Shown piece after piece: positions 25,865-35,638 of a stretch of DNA of 64,000 nt. The translations under genes were made by a program, and so were the position numbers. Positions within the stretch are counted from its first letter, which is position 1. The number at the start of each line of letters is the position of its first letter. The DNA lies in assembly GCA_963763325.1 (NCBI GenBank), contig CAVXOL010000019.1:1-64000 (forward strand), in the 5' to 3' direction. The DNA is from JBBECJ01 sp963763325 (lineage in GTDB: Bacteria; Chloroflexota; Chloroflexia; Thermomicrobiales; CFX8). The notes under the pieces are model-generated. The model ran no database searches, was not told the origin of the DNA, and saw only the letters and a list, made by a program, of their open reading frames with translations.

Positions 25865-26303
25865 AAGGCGGCTCGTTGGCGTTACATAAAGTACGGACCG
25901 AAGGACCATCAGCTTCAAATGCACTACCGGCAAGCGGCAGCAATGAGATGCTGCTATGAGTAGATCCCGACAGCATTTCGGGTTCCCAACACTTGGTGGC
26001 ACGGATTCGGCGGTGGTACGGCAGAGTGTCTCGGTGCGTGGGTGGCGACGAGGCAGCCAGCATCCGCTCGACGTAACGAAATCGATCTGTTCGATTTCTA
26101 TAGGTGCGGAGGTGACGTGCTTCCGGAAGAGGCTGGACAGATTGAGCCAATAGGGTGTACGTTCTAGGTATCCGTTCACAGCCTGAGCCGAGGTTGGAAC
26201 GTTCCTATCGTACCAGTGGGCGCAATGGCCTCTTTACAAATCCGTAACATGGTCTATTCTAGAAGATGAGTTTGTGAAGAAACCTACAAACTCCCAACGT
26301 TAC
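25865..26303. other. Intergenic region upstream of the sigma factor gene
   Basis: About 440 bases show no credible gene on either strand. It holds a small hairpin GCAGCA/TGCTGC at 25937-25954, possibly a terminator for the VOC gene. It also holds a perfect inverted repeat GAGTTTGT (26268-26275) / ACAAACTC (26286-26293) just upstream of the sigma promoter. The DNA is AT-richer than its surroundings. Confidence 0.6.
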
Positions 26304-26332
26304 TTGACATATTGTAGGGATGCTGGTACACT
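26304..26332 (+). promoter_or_regulatory. Consensus sigma-A promoter for the sigA-type gene
   Basis: The -35 is TTGACA (26304-26309) and the -10 is TACACT (26327-26332), with a 17-base spacer. It lies 79 bases upstream of the start codon. An inverted repeat ends 11 bases before the -35. Confidence 0.8.
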
Positions 26333-26410
26333 ACCCAAGTTTCGGCGCGAGTACGCCCAACCAAGCGTCAGTGTTGAGACCAGCCGGAGCAACAGGAACG
26401 AAGGAGTCTC

Positions 26411-27400
26411 ATGACGGAGCGAGCCATTCAGGACACGTACGAGCTCGAGAGGTTGGCGCGAGATGCTGAGGTCGGGGATGTTATTGACGAATCAGCTGAG
26501 CTGATCGATCAGGCAACCAGCGATGCAGTCTATCGCTATTTCCGTGATGTCGGTGGACACCGGCTCCTCTCGCATGAAGAAGAGATTGACCTGTCGCGGA
26601 AGGTCCGTGCCGGGCTTGAGGTCCGTCGCCGCCGTGAGGCCGGCGAGGAGGTCGAGAACCTCCAGCAGACCCTCGAGCTGGCGCGCGGCGCCCGCGAGAA
26701 GCTGATCCGCCACAACCTGCGGCTGGTCGTCTCGATCGCCAAGAAGTACCGCTCCAGCGGTCTGCCGTTGATTGACCTCATTCAGGAGGGCAACATCGGC
26801 CTGATGACGGCGGTCGAGCGCTACGATCCAGAGCTGGGCTATCGCTTCTCGACCTACGCGACGTTCTGGATTCGCCAGGCGATCGGTCGCGCGGTCGCGA
26901 ACCTGTCGCGAACAATCCGCGTGCCGGTCCACATGCACGACCTGATCTCGAAGGTGCGGCGGACTGAGTCGCAGCTCGAGCAGCAGTACGGTCGACCGGC
27001 GACGGACGCCGAGGTGGCTGCCCACCTGGAGATGGAAGTCGAGCGGGTCGAGCAGGCGCGTTCGGCGATCCCGCGGACCTCGTCGCTGGACAAGCCGATC
27101 GGCGAAGATGGCGAGTCGACGATTGGTGACCTGCTGCCAGATCCGGCCTCGGATCAGGTGGTTGAGGAAGCCGTTTCGAGCGCGATTCGCGATCAGATCC
27201 GCAAGTCGCTCGACGCGCTGACCGAGCGCGAGCGTGGCGTCTTGATGCTGCGCTTCGGCCTCAACGGCCAGCAGCCGCAGACACTGGCTGAGATCGCCGA
27301 CCACTACGGCATCTCGCGCGAGCGGGTACGCCAGATCGAGAAGGAAGCGCTCGCCAAGCTGCGCAAGAGCGACCTGATCGAGTTGGCCAACGCGGCGTAA
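26411..27400 (+). CDS. sigA: RNA polymerase sigma factor, RpoD/SigA type
   Basis: This sigma-70 family factor of 329 residues lacks a region 1.1. Region 1.2 begins DAVYRYFRDVGGHRLLSHEEEIDLSRKV. Region 2 shows NLRLVVSIAKKYRSSGLPLIDLIQEGNIGLM and GYRFSTYATFWIRQAI. Region 3 has VPVHMHDLISKVRR. Region 4 has LTERERGVLMLRFGLNGQQPQTLAEIADHYGISRERVRQIEKEAL. It could be the primary sigma or a group 2 paralogue; the length and missing 1.1 leave both open. Confidence 0.93.
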   Translation: MTERAIQDTYELERLARDAEVGDVIDESAELIDQATSDAVYRYFRDVGGHRLLSHEEEIDLSRKVRAGLEVRRRREAGEEVENLQQTLELARGAREKLIRHNLRLVVSIAKKYRSSGLPLIDLIQEGNIGLMTAVERYDPELGYRFSTYATFWIRQAIGRAVANLSRTIRVPVHMHDLISKVRRTESQLEQQYGRPATDAEVAAHLEMEVERVEQARSAIPRTSSLDKPIGEDGESTIGDLLPDPASDQVVEEAVSSAIRDQIRKSLDALTERERGVLMLRFGLNGQQPQTLAEIADHYGISRERVRQIEKEALAKLRKSDLIELANAA

Positions 27401-27425
27401 CGCGCCATCCAAACAGAGCACGAAG

Positions 27426-27459
27426 CAAACCCGGCCGGGAGTGATTCCGACCGGGTTTG
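27426..27459 (+). terminator. Terminator after the sigma gene
   Basis: CAAACCCGGCCGG (27426-27438) pairs with CCGACCGGGTTTG (27447-27459) with one mismatch, loop 8. It begins 25 bases after the sigma stop. Confidence 0.75.
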
Positions 27460-27507
27460 TCGTATGCTGTCGGTGATGGTGAGCGGCATCAGTTATGGAG
27501 CACGCCG

Positions 27508-28101
27508 ATGAAGAGAATGCCAGAACCAGTTGGGCCGATGACGGTAGAAGAGTACCTTGCGTTCGTCCGGCAAGCACCGGTCAACCACGAGTACGTCGCG
27601 GGGTTTGCCCATCCGATTCAGGAACCAAGCGAACGGCACTCCACAATCGTTGCTAACCTGCGACAGTGTCTCTCATCAGATTCGGCGGCGAGCAGGGCGC
27701 GTGTTCTGCAAGCGCCAACCCGCATGGAAATCGAGCGAGAACTGCACTACTACCCGGACCTGGCGATCGCCCTCAACGATGACGGCGATGACGCCAAGCT
27801 GCTACCAATCGTCGTTGTTGAGGTCGCTTCACAACTAACGCACCAGATCGACGACCGAGAGAAATTCCTCTACTACCAGCAACTCCAATCGCTTCAGCAA
27901 TATCTCATCGTTGATGAGAACTCGCGTCATATCACGCTGTTTGACTTCACGAGCGACCACTGGAAAGCGACGGATGTCGTCGATGCCGGCACGATCAAGC
28001 TAGCAGGAGTGGACATCTCGCTGTCCCTCGATGACATCTATTGGCAGACGGATGTCGCCCCGATGCGACGGGACGAGACGTCTACTACGACGAGTTCCTG
28101 A
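27508..28101 (+). CDS. Uma2-family (DUF820) restriction-endonuclease-fold protein
   Basis: This protein of about 197 residues has a PD-(D/E)XK-like fold. MTVEEYLAFVRQAPVNHEYVAGF opens the domain, YYPDLAIAL carries the conserved Asp, and PIVVVEVASQ gives the E-x-[SAV] strand. REKFLYYQQLQSLQQYLIVDEN is the characteristic Uma2 block. ATG 27508 has GGAG 7 bases upstream. Uma2 proteins are abundant in cyanobacteria and Chloroflexota and their biological function is unclear. Confidence 0.88.
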   Translation: MKRMPEPVGPMTVEEYLAFVRQAPVNHEYVAGFAHPIQEPSERHSTIVANLRQCLSSDSAASRARVLQAPTRMEIERELHYYPDLAIALNDDGDDAKLLPIVVVEVASQLTHQIDDREKFLYYQQLQSLQQYLIVDENSRHITLFDFTSDHWKATDVVDAGTIKLAGVDISLSLDDIYWQTDVAPMRRDETSTTTSS

Positions 28102-28109
28102 TCGCATTG

Positions 28110-29397
28110 CTACTCTGACGCGCTCACAAGTGTTGATTCGCGCGACCGCTCTGGAATCTCACTCACTGCGAACCTGCCGCGCAACCTGTGGGCAACAAGC
28201 GACGCCAGCGCGAGCGGCACGGTCAGGATCAGGCCGACGCCGAGCGGCAGGCGATGGTCGACTGAGTAGAGGCCGCCGGCCATGATCGGCGCCGAGGTGT
28301 CGCCGATGCCGACGCCGAACTCGCAGAGGCCGTAGGCGCGGCCACGGACGCGCTCGGGGGTGACCTCGGCGACGGCCGACGCCATCAGCGACCAGATCGG
28401 CGAGAAACACATCCGCAGCATGAAGGCGAAGCGCGACGATCGGCAAGGCCGTAAAGGCGAGCATCAGCGCCATCGATGTCGCGGCGATCGTCAGGATGGC
28501 GGTCATCCCCATAAATGGGCGGGTGAGCGGTTTCCAATGGCTGACAAGCAGGCTCGCGCCGAACGCGACGACCGCGCCGGCTGAGGCGAGGATGCCGATT
28601 GTGGCGATGCTGACCCCGCGCTCATCGTGCATGAAGTTTGGCAACAATGCGAACGCGGTGAAGACGATGAGCGGCACGAGCAGGTGGAATCCGAGGACAA
28701 CGCGGACTCCGGTGGACGCGAGCAACTGCCGGTAGCCACTCGACTGGTGCTTCGATTCGGCGTCGTCTGTGTCTCGCGCTGGCCGGATGTCATCGATCCG
28801 GGTCGCGAAGACGATCCCGATCGCGAACAGGACGGCTCCAGCGATGTAGACGACGCGAAAGCCGTAACTGTCGGCCAGGACGCCGCCGATGGCGGGAGCT
28901 ACGGCCATCGAGATGAGCCACGACATGCTGAAGATGTAGGTCATCGTCCGGGTCCGGTCTTCGGGCTTCGACGCGGCGGCGACGTAGGCGGAGACGGCCG
29001 GGATCGCGACGCCGGACATGTCCATCAGGACGGCTCCGGCAAGTGCGTGCCACCACTCGGTTGCCAGCGCCAGGGCGATCGCGCCGAGGATAGGGACTGC
29101 CATCATCGAAATGATGACCGGCTTGAGCGGGAAGCGGTCGGCGAGGATGCCGGCCGGGATCGCCAGCAGCGTCCTGACGACGGCACCACCGCCGACGACG
29201 AGACCGATCTGCGTTGGCGAAGCGCCGAGATCCTCAATGAAGATCGTCCAGAGCGCGGCCTGGATCGTGAAGCCGGCGCCCCAGATAAGGTGGACCCAGA
29301 AGAGGATACCGTTGTTGCGGCCGAGCCCGAGGTCGCGGCTGAACCACGGCCAGCGGGTTGGCGACGCGTCGCCTGATGTCGGATTGTGTTGATTCAC
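28110..29397 (-). CDS. Major facilitator superfamily transporter (frameshifted)
   Basis: This is an MFS permease of about 425 residues with twelve predicted membrane segments. The loop 2-3 motif GGGAVVRTLLAIPAGILADRFPLKP is typical of MFS. The frame changes near 28430, after LALMLAFTALPIVAL, and continues as FMLRMCFSPIWSLMASAV through RGRAYGLCEFGVGIGDTSAPI. It ends 8 bases from the convergent Uma2 gene. The substrate is unknown. It is not close to the EntS-type group at 32-40 kb. Confidence 0.85.
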
Positions 29398-29691
29398 GGT
29401 GATGTTCCCAACGGCGATACAGCGCGATTGATCGGCGCTGTGGCCGGACGATGCGCGCTGACAGGCAATTGTTCCCGTCGTTCGAGAGTCGACAGAGGGC
29501 GAGCCGCTGTCGTCAGCGGCGTGCGCTCATGCATGTGGCCGCGCTGCGTCGCGCGAGGCGGCGATCAATCTGTCGCAACGGATTCCACACGCTCGCCCGT
29601 TCTGGAACAAATGCCTGCCCTGAGGGACATCCCGAGGGCGTAGGCGGAAACGGTATCAAAGCGGCGCCGAGCGCGTCAAAGCGTCGTGCCG
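29398..29691. other. Intergenic, nothing recognised
   Basis: About 290 bases between the MFS gene and the ABC-2 permease gene show no credible gene, hairpin or repeat. Confidence 0.55.
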
Positions 29692-30549
29692 TCAATAGAG
29701 ATCGAGCTCACCTCGGACGCGCACCAGGCGTTCAAGCCAGGCAAATGCGAGGATTCCAGCGACAGGCATCACGATAGCGAAGCCCGCGAGGGGGATCAGA
29801 TCGGACTGGATCTCGCTCAGACTGGCGTTGTCGAGGGTTGCATCGGCGATGGCCTGGATGCCGTAGCCAAAGGGGAGGACGCGAGCGATCTGGCGCATGC
29901 CGTCGGGCAGTTCGGCGACCGGAAAGTAGACGCCGCCGAGAAGGACGATGAACGGCCAGATGAGGTTTGAGAACGCGTTGGCGCGCTTGAGAACGAGGCC
30001 GATGCCTGCGAAGATGAGTCCCGTTCCCCAAAGTGCGGATACGAAGAGGATGAACGCTACGGCAAGCGCAGGCGGGTTGGGGTCGAAGGACACTCCGAAC
30101 ACCAGCCAGCCAAAGAGGATTGAGACGATCATCATCGAGATGGTCTGGATCAATCCGGCCAGGATGAAGCCGGACAGCCAGGCTGCCCGCGTGCAGGGCG
30201 CCATGAAGAGCGCGACGAGCGTGCCTTTTTCGCGCTCGCGGTCCAGAATCTCTCCGTTGTAGTAGATCATCGTCATGATGAACGCGCCTGCGGCCTGGGC
30301 AACGACGAGGTAGGCAAACAGGTCGGACGACGAACCGTAGATGATCGAGAAGATCGCGATCTGCGTAACCGGCATGATGACGAGCTGGATCAATCCGCCG
30401 CGTCCGAGGTGGTAGAGCCATTCGCCGGTTGCTGCCCGCCACGAGGCGATCATTGCAGCGAGTTCGTGGCCGATCGTTCCACGGCGCGGCGAGGCGGCCG
30501 GGAACGCTGCACTAGAAGAGGTCGAGTTGACCCGCGCGCTTGGCAACAT
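29692..30549 (-). CDS. ABC-2 type exporter permease (second subunit)
   Basis: This 285-residue integral membrane protein has six membrane segments and an N-terminal amphipathic helix (TIGHELAAMIASWRAATGEWLYHL). YNGEILDREREKGTLVALFMAPCTRAAWLSGFI is the ABC-2 coupling region, and PFIVLLGGVYFPVAELPDGMRQIARVLPFGYGIQAI is the typical C-terminal block. It starts 38 bases inside the preceding permease gene, so the two are coupled. With its partner and the ATPase at 31336 it should form a heterodimeric DrrB-like exporter. Confidence 0.88.
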   Translation of the reverse strand: MLPSARVNSTSSSAAFPAASPRRGTIGHELAAMIASWRAATGEWLYHLGRGGLIQLVIMPVTQIAIFSIIYGSSSDLFAYLVVAQAAGAFIMTMIYYNGEILDREREKGTLVALFMAPCTRAAWLSGFILAGLIQTISMMIVSILFGWLVFGVSFDPNPPALAVAFILFVSALWGTGLIFAGIGLVLKRANAFSNLIWPFIVLLGGVYFPVAELPDGMRQIARVLPFGYGIQAIADATLDNASLSEIQSDLIPLAGFAIVMPVAGILAFAWLERLVRVRGELDLY

Positions 30550-31339
30550 GTTCTACCCTCCGTATTCCGAACACTCCGAGCAGGACGAAGATACTGGCCG
30601 TCAGCATGGTCGCCAGCAGCGAGTTGCGGACGTCACCAAGCGATGCCGAAGACAGCATGCTGGCACGGAACGCATCGACGGCGTGGGCGATCGGCATCGC
30701 TTGCGAGACGGCGTATAGCCCGGACGGAAGCTGGTCGCGTGGGACCATGAAGCCGCCGACGAGGTAGAGCGGGTGCTGGATGATGTTCGCCATCAGGTTG
30801 GCGCGGCGGGTCAGGATGAAGAACGACGCCAGCAGGAAGCCCATCGCCAGCGACGACACGACTAACGCCAGGCCCGAGGCGACGACGGCGGCCAGGGACG
30901 CGACGTTGACACGTGCGCCGGTCATCGCGGCCAGCAGCCCGATGACGGCGAAGGACGGGATCATGTAGAGCAACCCGCCGAGTCCGTGACCGAAGACGAC
31001 GGCGACCCGGCTGGCTGGAGTGAGGAAGAGTGCCGCGATCGTCCCTTCATAGCGCTCGTTTTCGATCGCCGAACCGGCCCACCAGACGGACGATGACCAG
31101 CAGATGAGACCGATCATCCCCGCCAGCAGGAAGCCACTGACGTTGACACCATCGATTGCCTCCACGCCGGCGGCGTTCCAGGCGATGTACGAAGTCAGGA
31201 ACATTCCGGCCGGAAAGATGGGGATTCGGATAACGTTGATGATGTAGGCGGTCATGCGCTTGAACGACGTAACGCTCGTTGACCCAACGACCTGCCACCA
31301 TTCGCCAATCTCGGAAACCTGGCGGGCGATGGCGCTCAT
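30512..31339 (-). CDS. ABC-2 type exporter permease (first subunit)
   Basis: This 275-residue membrane protein has six segments. SAIENERYEGTIAALFLTPASRVAVVFGHGLGGLLYMI is the ABC-2 motif region, and HPLYLVGGFMVPRDQLPSGLYAVSQAMPIAHAVDAF mirrors the C-terminal block of its neighbour. Its start codon overlaps the ATPase stop (ATGA), and its end overlaps the next permease. Confidence 0.88.
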   Translation of the reverse strand: MSAIARQVSEIGEWWQVVGSTSVTSFKRMTAYIINVIRIPIFPAGMFLTSYIAWNAAGVEAIDGVNVSGFLLAGMIGLICWSSSVWWAGSAIENERYEGTIAALFLTPASRVAVVFGHGLGGLLYMIPSFAVIGLLAAMTGARVNVASLAAVVASGLALVVSSLAMGFLLASFFILTRRANLMANIIQHPLYLVGGFMVPRDQLPSGLYAVSQAMPIAHAVDAFRASMLSSASLGDVRNSLLATMLTASIFVLLGVFGIRRVEHVAKRAGQLDLF

Positions 31340-32340
31340 TGCAGCCTCCCGCCGGCGATTGCGAGGAAGGCGTCTTCGAGCGTTGGCTCAAGGACGCGCA
31401 CGCCATCGACCGTCATGCCATAGCCACGAACGATTGCCAGCGCGTCATCGAGTGCCTGGGCCGTGTCGTTGCAAAAGATCGTCAGTTCAGTGCCACCTCG
31501 GTCGGTCATCGACTGATCGACGGATCGAACACTCGGGATCGTCCGCAGTCTGCTGGTGACATCGCCGGCCAGGCCGTTGAGCGGTTGACTTGTGGCAACC
31601 ACGACGCGGCGACCTCCGGCGACGAGTGCCTTCAGTTCAGTGGGTGTGCCCTGAGCGACGATCCGGCCATGGTCGACAATCGCGATCTCGCGGCAGAGCT
31701 GGTCGGCCTCGTGCATGTCGTGGGTTGTAAGCAGAACCGTGTGGTTGGGGACGAGTGCCGCGACGGCCCGGCGCAGATCGACGGCTGAGGCCGGGTCGAG
31801 GCCGATCGTCGGCTCGTCGAGGAAGAGGATTGGCGGGTCGTGGAGGAGCGCCTTGGCGAGATGCAGGCGTTGCTTCATGCCACGTGAAAAACCCTCGACG
31901 CGTTGCCCGGCGCGCTCGGCCAGGTTGACAGTTTCCAGCAACTCGATCGAGCGGCGCTTGATGTCGGCCTTCTGCATGCCGTAGAGGTTGCCGAAGTAGT
32001 GAAGGTTGTCGATTGCTGACAGCTTCATGTAGAGGCCACGGTCGCCGCCGAGAACCACCCCGAGCTGCCGGCGCACCTGTCGTTCGTGAGTCTGTACGTC
32101 GAAGCCGGCAACACTGGCACGACCGGAGGTCGGGACCAGCAGGGTCGAGAGCATCTTGATTGTGGTTGTCTTTCCGGCGCCGTTGGGACCGAGCATCCCG
32201 AAGATCGTCCCACGCGGGACGCTGAACGAGATATCGTGGACGGCCGTAATCTCGCTGCCTCGCCGGAACGGGCTGCTGCCGAGCCGGAATACACGGTGCA
32301 GGTTGCTGGCGACAATGGCTGATTCGGCAATGTCGTTCAT
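31336..32340 (-). CDS. DrrA-type ABC exporter ATPase
   Basis: The ATPase energises the two ABC-2 permeases. ATG 32340 is preferred, with AAAGG 9 bases upstream. Walker A is GPNGAGKTT, the signature is FSRGMKQR, Walker B is ILFLDEPTIGLDP and the switch is TTHDMHEAD. A long C-terminal extension (GRRVVVATSQPLNGLAG through VRVLEPTLEDAFLAIAG) is typical of daunorubicin-resistance-type ATPases. It follows the MFS gene that ends at 32410, in the same direction. Confidence 0.92.
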   Translation of the reverse strand: MNDIAESAIVASNLHRVFRLGSSPFRRGSEITAVHDISFSVPRGTIFGMLGPNGAGKTTTIKMLSTLLVPTSGRASVAGFDVQTHERQVRRQLGVVLGGDRGLYMKLSAIDNLHYFGNLYGMQKADIKRRSIELLETVNLAERAGQRVEGFSRGMKQRLHLAKALLHDPPILFLDEPTIGLDPASAVDLRRAVAALVPNHTVLLTTHDMHEADQLCREIAIVDHGRIVAQGTPTELKALVAGGRRVVVATSQPLNGLAGDVTSRLRTIPSVRSVDQSMTDRGGTELTIFCNDTAQALDDALAIVRGYGMTVDGVRVLEPTLEDAFLAIAGGRLQ

Positions 32341-32409
32341 TGGGCGTTGCCTTTCTTCAAAAGGGCCGGACATGATGGGGCAGAGTCGGATTTATTTGCT
32401 CGTCGTGCC

Positions 32410-33742
32410 TCATCCCCCGTCCCTCACGTCATCGACTGGTCGTTCGACTTTGCGGAGGTCGGGATGGATGAAGATGACGACAGCGATCAACGTGAACCCG
32501 GCGGCGACAATCGCCATCGTCGCCTGAATCCCAATCGCGTCGACGCCAAGGCCGGCAAAGAGGACACCGAGTGGTGCCGCAAGGGAGGTCATCGAAAGCG
32601 CGCCGAAGACACGGCTCAGCATTGCCTCAGGGACGCGCTCCTGGAGGGCGACCGTCGAAACGATATTGAATGGACCGAGTGACAGTCCGGCGATGAGCCC
32701 GCCAGCAATGCTGACGGCAAGCGAGGTTGAGAACGGCAGGATCCACATGCCGGTCGAGAGCAGGATGGCCCCTCCAACATAGATCGGATAACGAGGCAGC
32801 TTCTCGCCAAAGATCCCGTAAAAGATCGTTCCGGCGACCGAGCCGACACCGAACGAGGCCGCCAGCAAGCCAAGCGCGGTCGGACTGTCAAAGCGTTCCT
32901 TGACAAAGATCGGCAGGATGACGGCAAACATCGGTGAGAAGAGGAAGTTCGCCAGGATCGCGATCGATAGGAGCGATCTGATGAACGGCTCGTGGACGAT
33001 GTATCGGAGACCCTCCTTCACGTCCGCCATGATCGTGCCGTGGTGCATCGACGTCGCCCGTGTCATCCGTGCCGCGTAGCCGGGGATACGACACAATCAG
33101 CCCAATGACGAGCGCGGAGACGGCGAATGTTCCGGCATTGAAGTAGAGGACGCTGGCTGCGCCAACGAATCCGATCAGCGTCCCGGCGATAGCCGGGCCG
33201 ATGACCTGACCGCCGAACTGAGAGAGCTGGATCGCTGAGTTGGCACGTTCCAGCGGCATCGTCACCCTGCGCGCCAGTCTCGGGACCATCGCCGCGCGCG
33301 CGGTCCAGCCGGGCGAGTCGAGCAGTGCGCCGAGAAACGCGAGCACGAGCAGGTGCCAGAACTCGAGAACATCGAACAGGTAGAGGGTTGGAATGATTGC
33401 GACCGTGATGCCGCTGGCGATGTCGCTGATGACGCTGGCTTGCTTGAGACCGAGTCGGTCAGCGATAGGGCCGCTGAACAGACCTCCGATCGCGACCGGG
33501 AGCAATCCGGCGAACGCAACCAGACCGGTCCGCGTTGCGCTGCCGGTCGTGATGTAAACGAACCATGGGATTGCGATGGCGGTCAGATTGTTACCGATCG
33601 ACGAGATGGCCGCAGCAGCGACCAGGGCCGGGATCGCCAGTCGATCGCGGCGCGTTACTGGCTCCGGATTGGCAGTCCCGGCTGCGATCTCGTTGTCGAT
33701 GACCTCGGTCACCATGCTCCCAAGCCCTCTCAAGACGCCCAT
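32410..33742 (-). CDS. EntS-like MFS_3 exporter D (frameshifted)
   Basis: This is the fourth EntS-type MFS protein of this region, with about 12 membrane segments. RLAIPALVAAAAISSIGNNLTAIAIPWFVYITTGSA, then GGLFSGPIADRLGLKQASVISDIASG, matches paralogues at 35639, 37775 and 39061. A frameshift falls near 33050, before IMADVKEGLRYIVHEPFIRSLL. The C-terminal half continues through ALQERVPEAMLSRVFGALSM. It lies 293 bases from the DUF4097-like gene and 69 bases before the ABC ATPase, so it probably belongs with the exporter genes. The start ATG 33742 is tentative. Confidence 0.87.
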
Positions 33743-34035
33743 GCCGGACGCCAGACAATCCCCTCCCGGCCTGCGCCGGGCTTTCGCGAGATCTCGTCAG
33801 CTGTACTTACGTCCGCGTCACTGGCGGATCACGGTTCATCGTTTCTGGCGGTCGCCGCTGAATCGGCCCATGCCAGGAGGCAGAACGTCGCACGATTGAC
33901 CGTTCGCCCCCGTTCGGCAACCTCTGATCCAACGATGTTCTGCGGATGGATCTGCACCGATGCAGGTGATTTCAACGACCTCCATCCCGCATCCCAATGC
34001 TCGTTCCACGTTCCACATCTCACGTCCCGCCGACC
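33743..34035. other. Intergenic with small GC hairpin
   Basis: No gene is credible here. A short stem CCCGGC (33765-33770) / GCCGGG (33775-33780), loop 4, lies just upstream of the MFS_3 start. It may separate the six-gene DUF2089 operon from the MFS/ABC genes downstream. Confidence 0.5.
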
Positions 34036-35634
34036 TCATCCCCCACGCTCCAGGTCGGCCAGACGCCGATCAGCCTCGGTGACGGTGATTTCACCCCGTG
34101 CGAGAGCGTCGAGAATGGAGCGCATGTTCGCGTCGCGGCTGGGTTGCGGTTGCGATGCGGGAGCCGGCATCGCGATCGCGTCGGTGATGCCTGAGACGGG
34201 CCGGGCCGGCCGGACCGGACGCGGCGGTGTTGGCGGTGTTGGTGGCGTCGGTGGAGTATGAGGTGTATGAGGTGTATGAGGTGTTCGCGGAAGGCGCGCG
34301 GTCGGAGCGTTCGGCGATGACAGAGCCTGCGGAGGCACGGGTGGCTGGGACGGCAATCCGGCCACCGACCGCACGCGAATGTCGCCACGATCGGAACGGA
34401 CGCGAAGATTCAGCCGTGCTCCGACGTGGGGCTCGGTGACGCCGACGAAGCGCTGGGTCGATCCGCGAGGTCCGGGGCGGCCGACGCTGACGAGCGGAAC
34501 GTCGGACTTGACTTCACCACCGCTTACCAGCGCCTCGACGCGAAGCGGTGTCCCGGACGGGACATCGACCGAAATGTCTCCGTTCGATGTCGTGAGCTGA
34601 TAGGCCCCCAACTCGCCGAACTCATCACCCAGACCGGTGACGACCCGAACGCCCTGATCACTTGCTTCGAACCTGAACGTACCCTTCGCGATCCGCAAAC
34701 CGGCATCGCTGGCTTCGAACTCAAATGGCCCGGAGGCGATTCTCAACCCTTTGTCGCCAGCCAGGAACTCGATCCCACGCGAGCGCAGGATTCGTGAGAC
34801 GGGATTTGGGTCTTCCGCGTCGCCGGGCAGATTCGCCGAAGCGTTGGCGGAGGAAGCTTCTGGAATGAACAACAGATGCGAACCAGATGAAATGTCTCCC
34901 TTGGCGGCACGGGCGTTCAAGCCGGTCAGCGTACCGCCACGCAGCCCAATGTCACCGTTGGCAGTCGTGATCGTAAGCAGCGCCGCGCGTGGGCGGGTGA
35001 CGCCAACATCACCATGCCCGCTCTTGACGGCCAGTCCTCCGCTGCAATCGCTGGCGGCGACGTCGCCGGAGCCGAGCTTGAGATCGATTTCACCGTCACA
35101 CGTGTCGAGGTGAACGTCGCCTTTCCCAAGCGAGATTTCCATTGCGCCACGGCAACGCGCGATGCGCAGATCGCCCATCCCAAGTCGCAACGACTGCGTC
35201 CCTTCGCGGCCGGAGATGTTGAGGTCGCCCTTGCCGGAGTCGATGCTGACATCGCCGCTGCCCTCTGCGATGCGGATGTCGCCTGCGCCGTGCTTGATCG
35301 CGATCGAGGCGGCTACCTGGTCAAAGTGCAGTTCCCCTTTCTCGTGAGAGCCGGAAATTGGGGGACAATTCTGTTCGGGAACCAACAGTGTCGGTGGTCG
35401 TCCTCCATCGCGGAAGCGACCGCGCTGGTAGAGAATCAACTCGTCGCCTTCCCGAATAAGAGACGGCGCAGCGTTACCAGAACCGGTGACGACCAGATGA
35501 ACGGTGCCGACTAGAGATGGGTCGGCTTCGATAGCAAGATCAACCTCATTACAATCGAGGCGAAGACGGCTAATGCCCTCTAGTGATCCGGGATGGAGTG
35601 GTAGCTCTTCGGCGTGTGGAGCGATGCTCGACAT
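34036..35634 (-). CDS. DUF4097-like beta-repeat protein with C-terminal SHOCT/LiaX-like helical module
   Basis: This 532-residue protein has no signal peptide or membrane segment. The first 400 residues form a long series of short beta repeats (for example GAGDIRIAEGSGDVSIDSGKGDLNISG and LGSGDVAASD), as in DUF4097/DUF4098 right-handed beta-helix proteins. A Pro/His/Thr linker of PHTPHTPHTPPTPP type follows. The end (MRSILDALARGEITVTEADRRLADLERG) is a helical hairpin like SHOCT/LiaX-N modules. It begins 4 bases after the MFS C stop and is the last gene of a six-gene operon. Such proteins act in cell-envelope stress systems; the exact role is unknown. Confidence 0.75.
   Translation of the reverse strand: MSSIAPHAEELPLHPGSLEGISRLRLDCNEVDLAIEADPSLVGTVHLVVTGSGNAAPSLIREGDELILYQRGRFRDGGRPPTLLVPEQNCPPISGSHEKGELHFDQVAASIAIKHGAGDIRIAEGSGDVSIDSGKGDLNISGREGTQSLRLGMGDLRIARCRGAMEISLGKGDVHLDTCDGEIDLKLGSGDVAASDCSGGLAVKSGHGDVGVTRPRAALLTITTANGDIGLRGGTLTGLNARAAKGDISSGSHLLFIPEASSANASANLPGDAEDPNPVSRILRSRGIEFLAGDKGLRIASGPFEFEASDAGLRIAKGTFRFEASDQGVRVVTGLGDEFGELGAYQLTTSNGDISVDVPSGTPLRVEALVSGGEVKSDVPLVSVGRPGPRGSTQRFVGVTEPHVGARLNLRVRSDRGDIRVRSVAGLPSQPPVPPQALSSPNAPTARLPRTPHTPHTPHTPPTPPTPPTPPRPVRPARPVSGITDAIAMPAPASQPQPSRDANMRSILDALARGEITVTEADRRLADLERGG
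34222..34287. repeat. In-frame minisatellite encoding PHTP/PTPP linker
   Basis: Tandem units of the type GGTGTTGGC (34224-34250) are followed by GAGGTGTAT repeated three times (near 34260-34286). It encodes the Pro/Thr/His linker of the DUF4097-like protein and is likely variable in length between strains. Confidence 0.7.
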
Positions 35635-35638
35635 GTAC

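Noticed and set aside
25833..26179. Open frames on both strands upstream of the sigma factor gene
   Set aside because: No recognisable motif, no ribosome site, AT-rich intergenic composition.
33353..34261. 302-codon plus-strand frame opposite exporter D
   Set aside because: Low complexity end (GRGGVGGVGGV) from the minisatellite and no homology; shadow of minus-strand genes.
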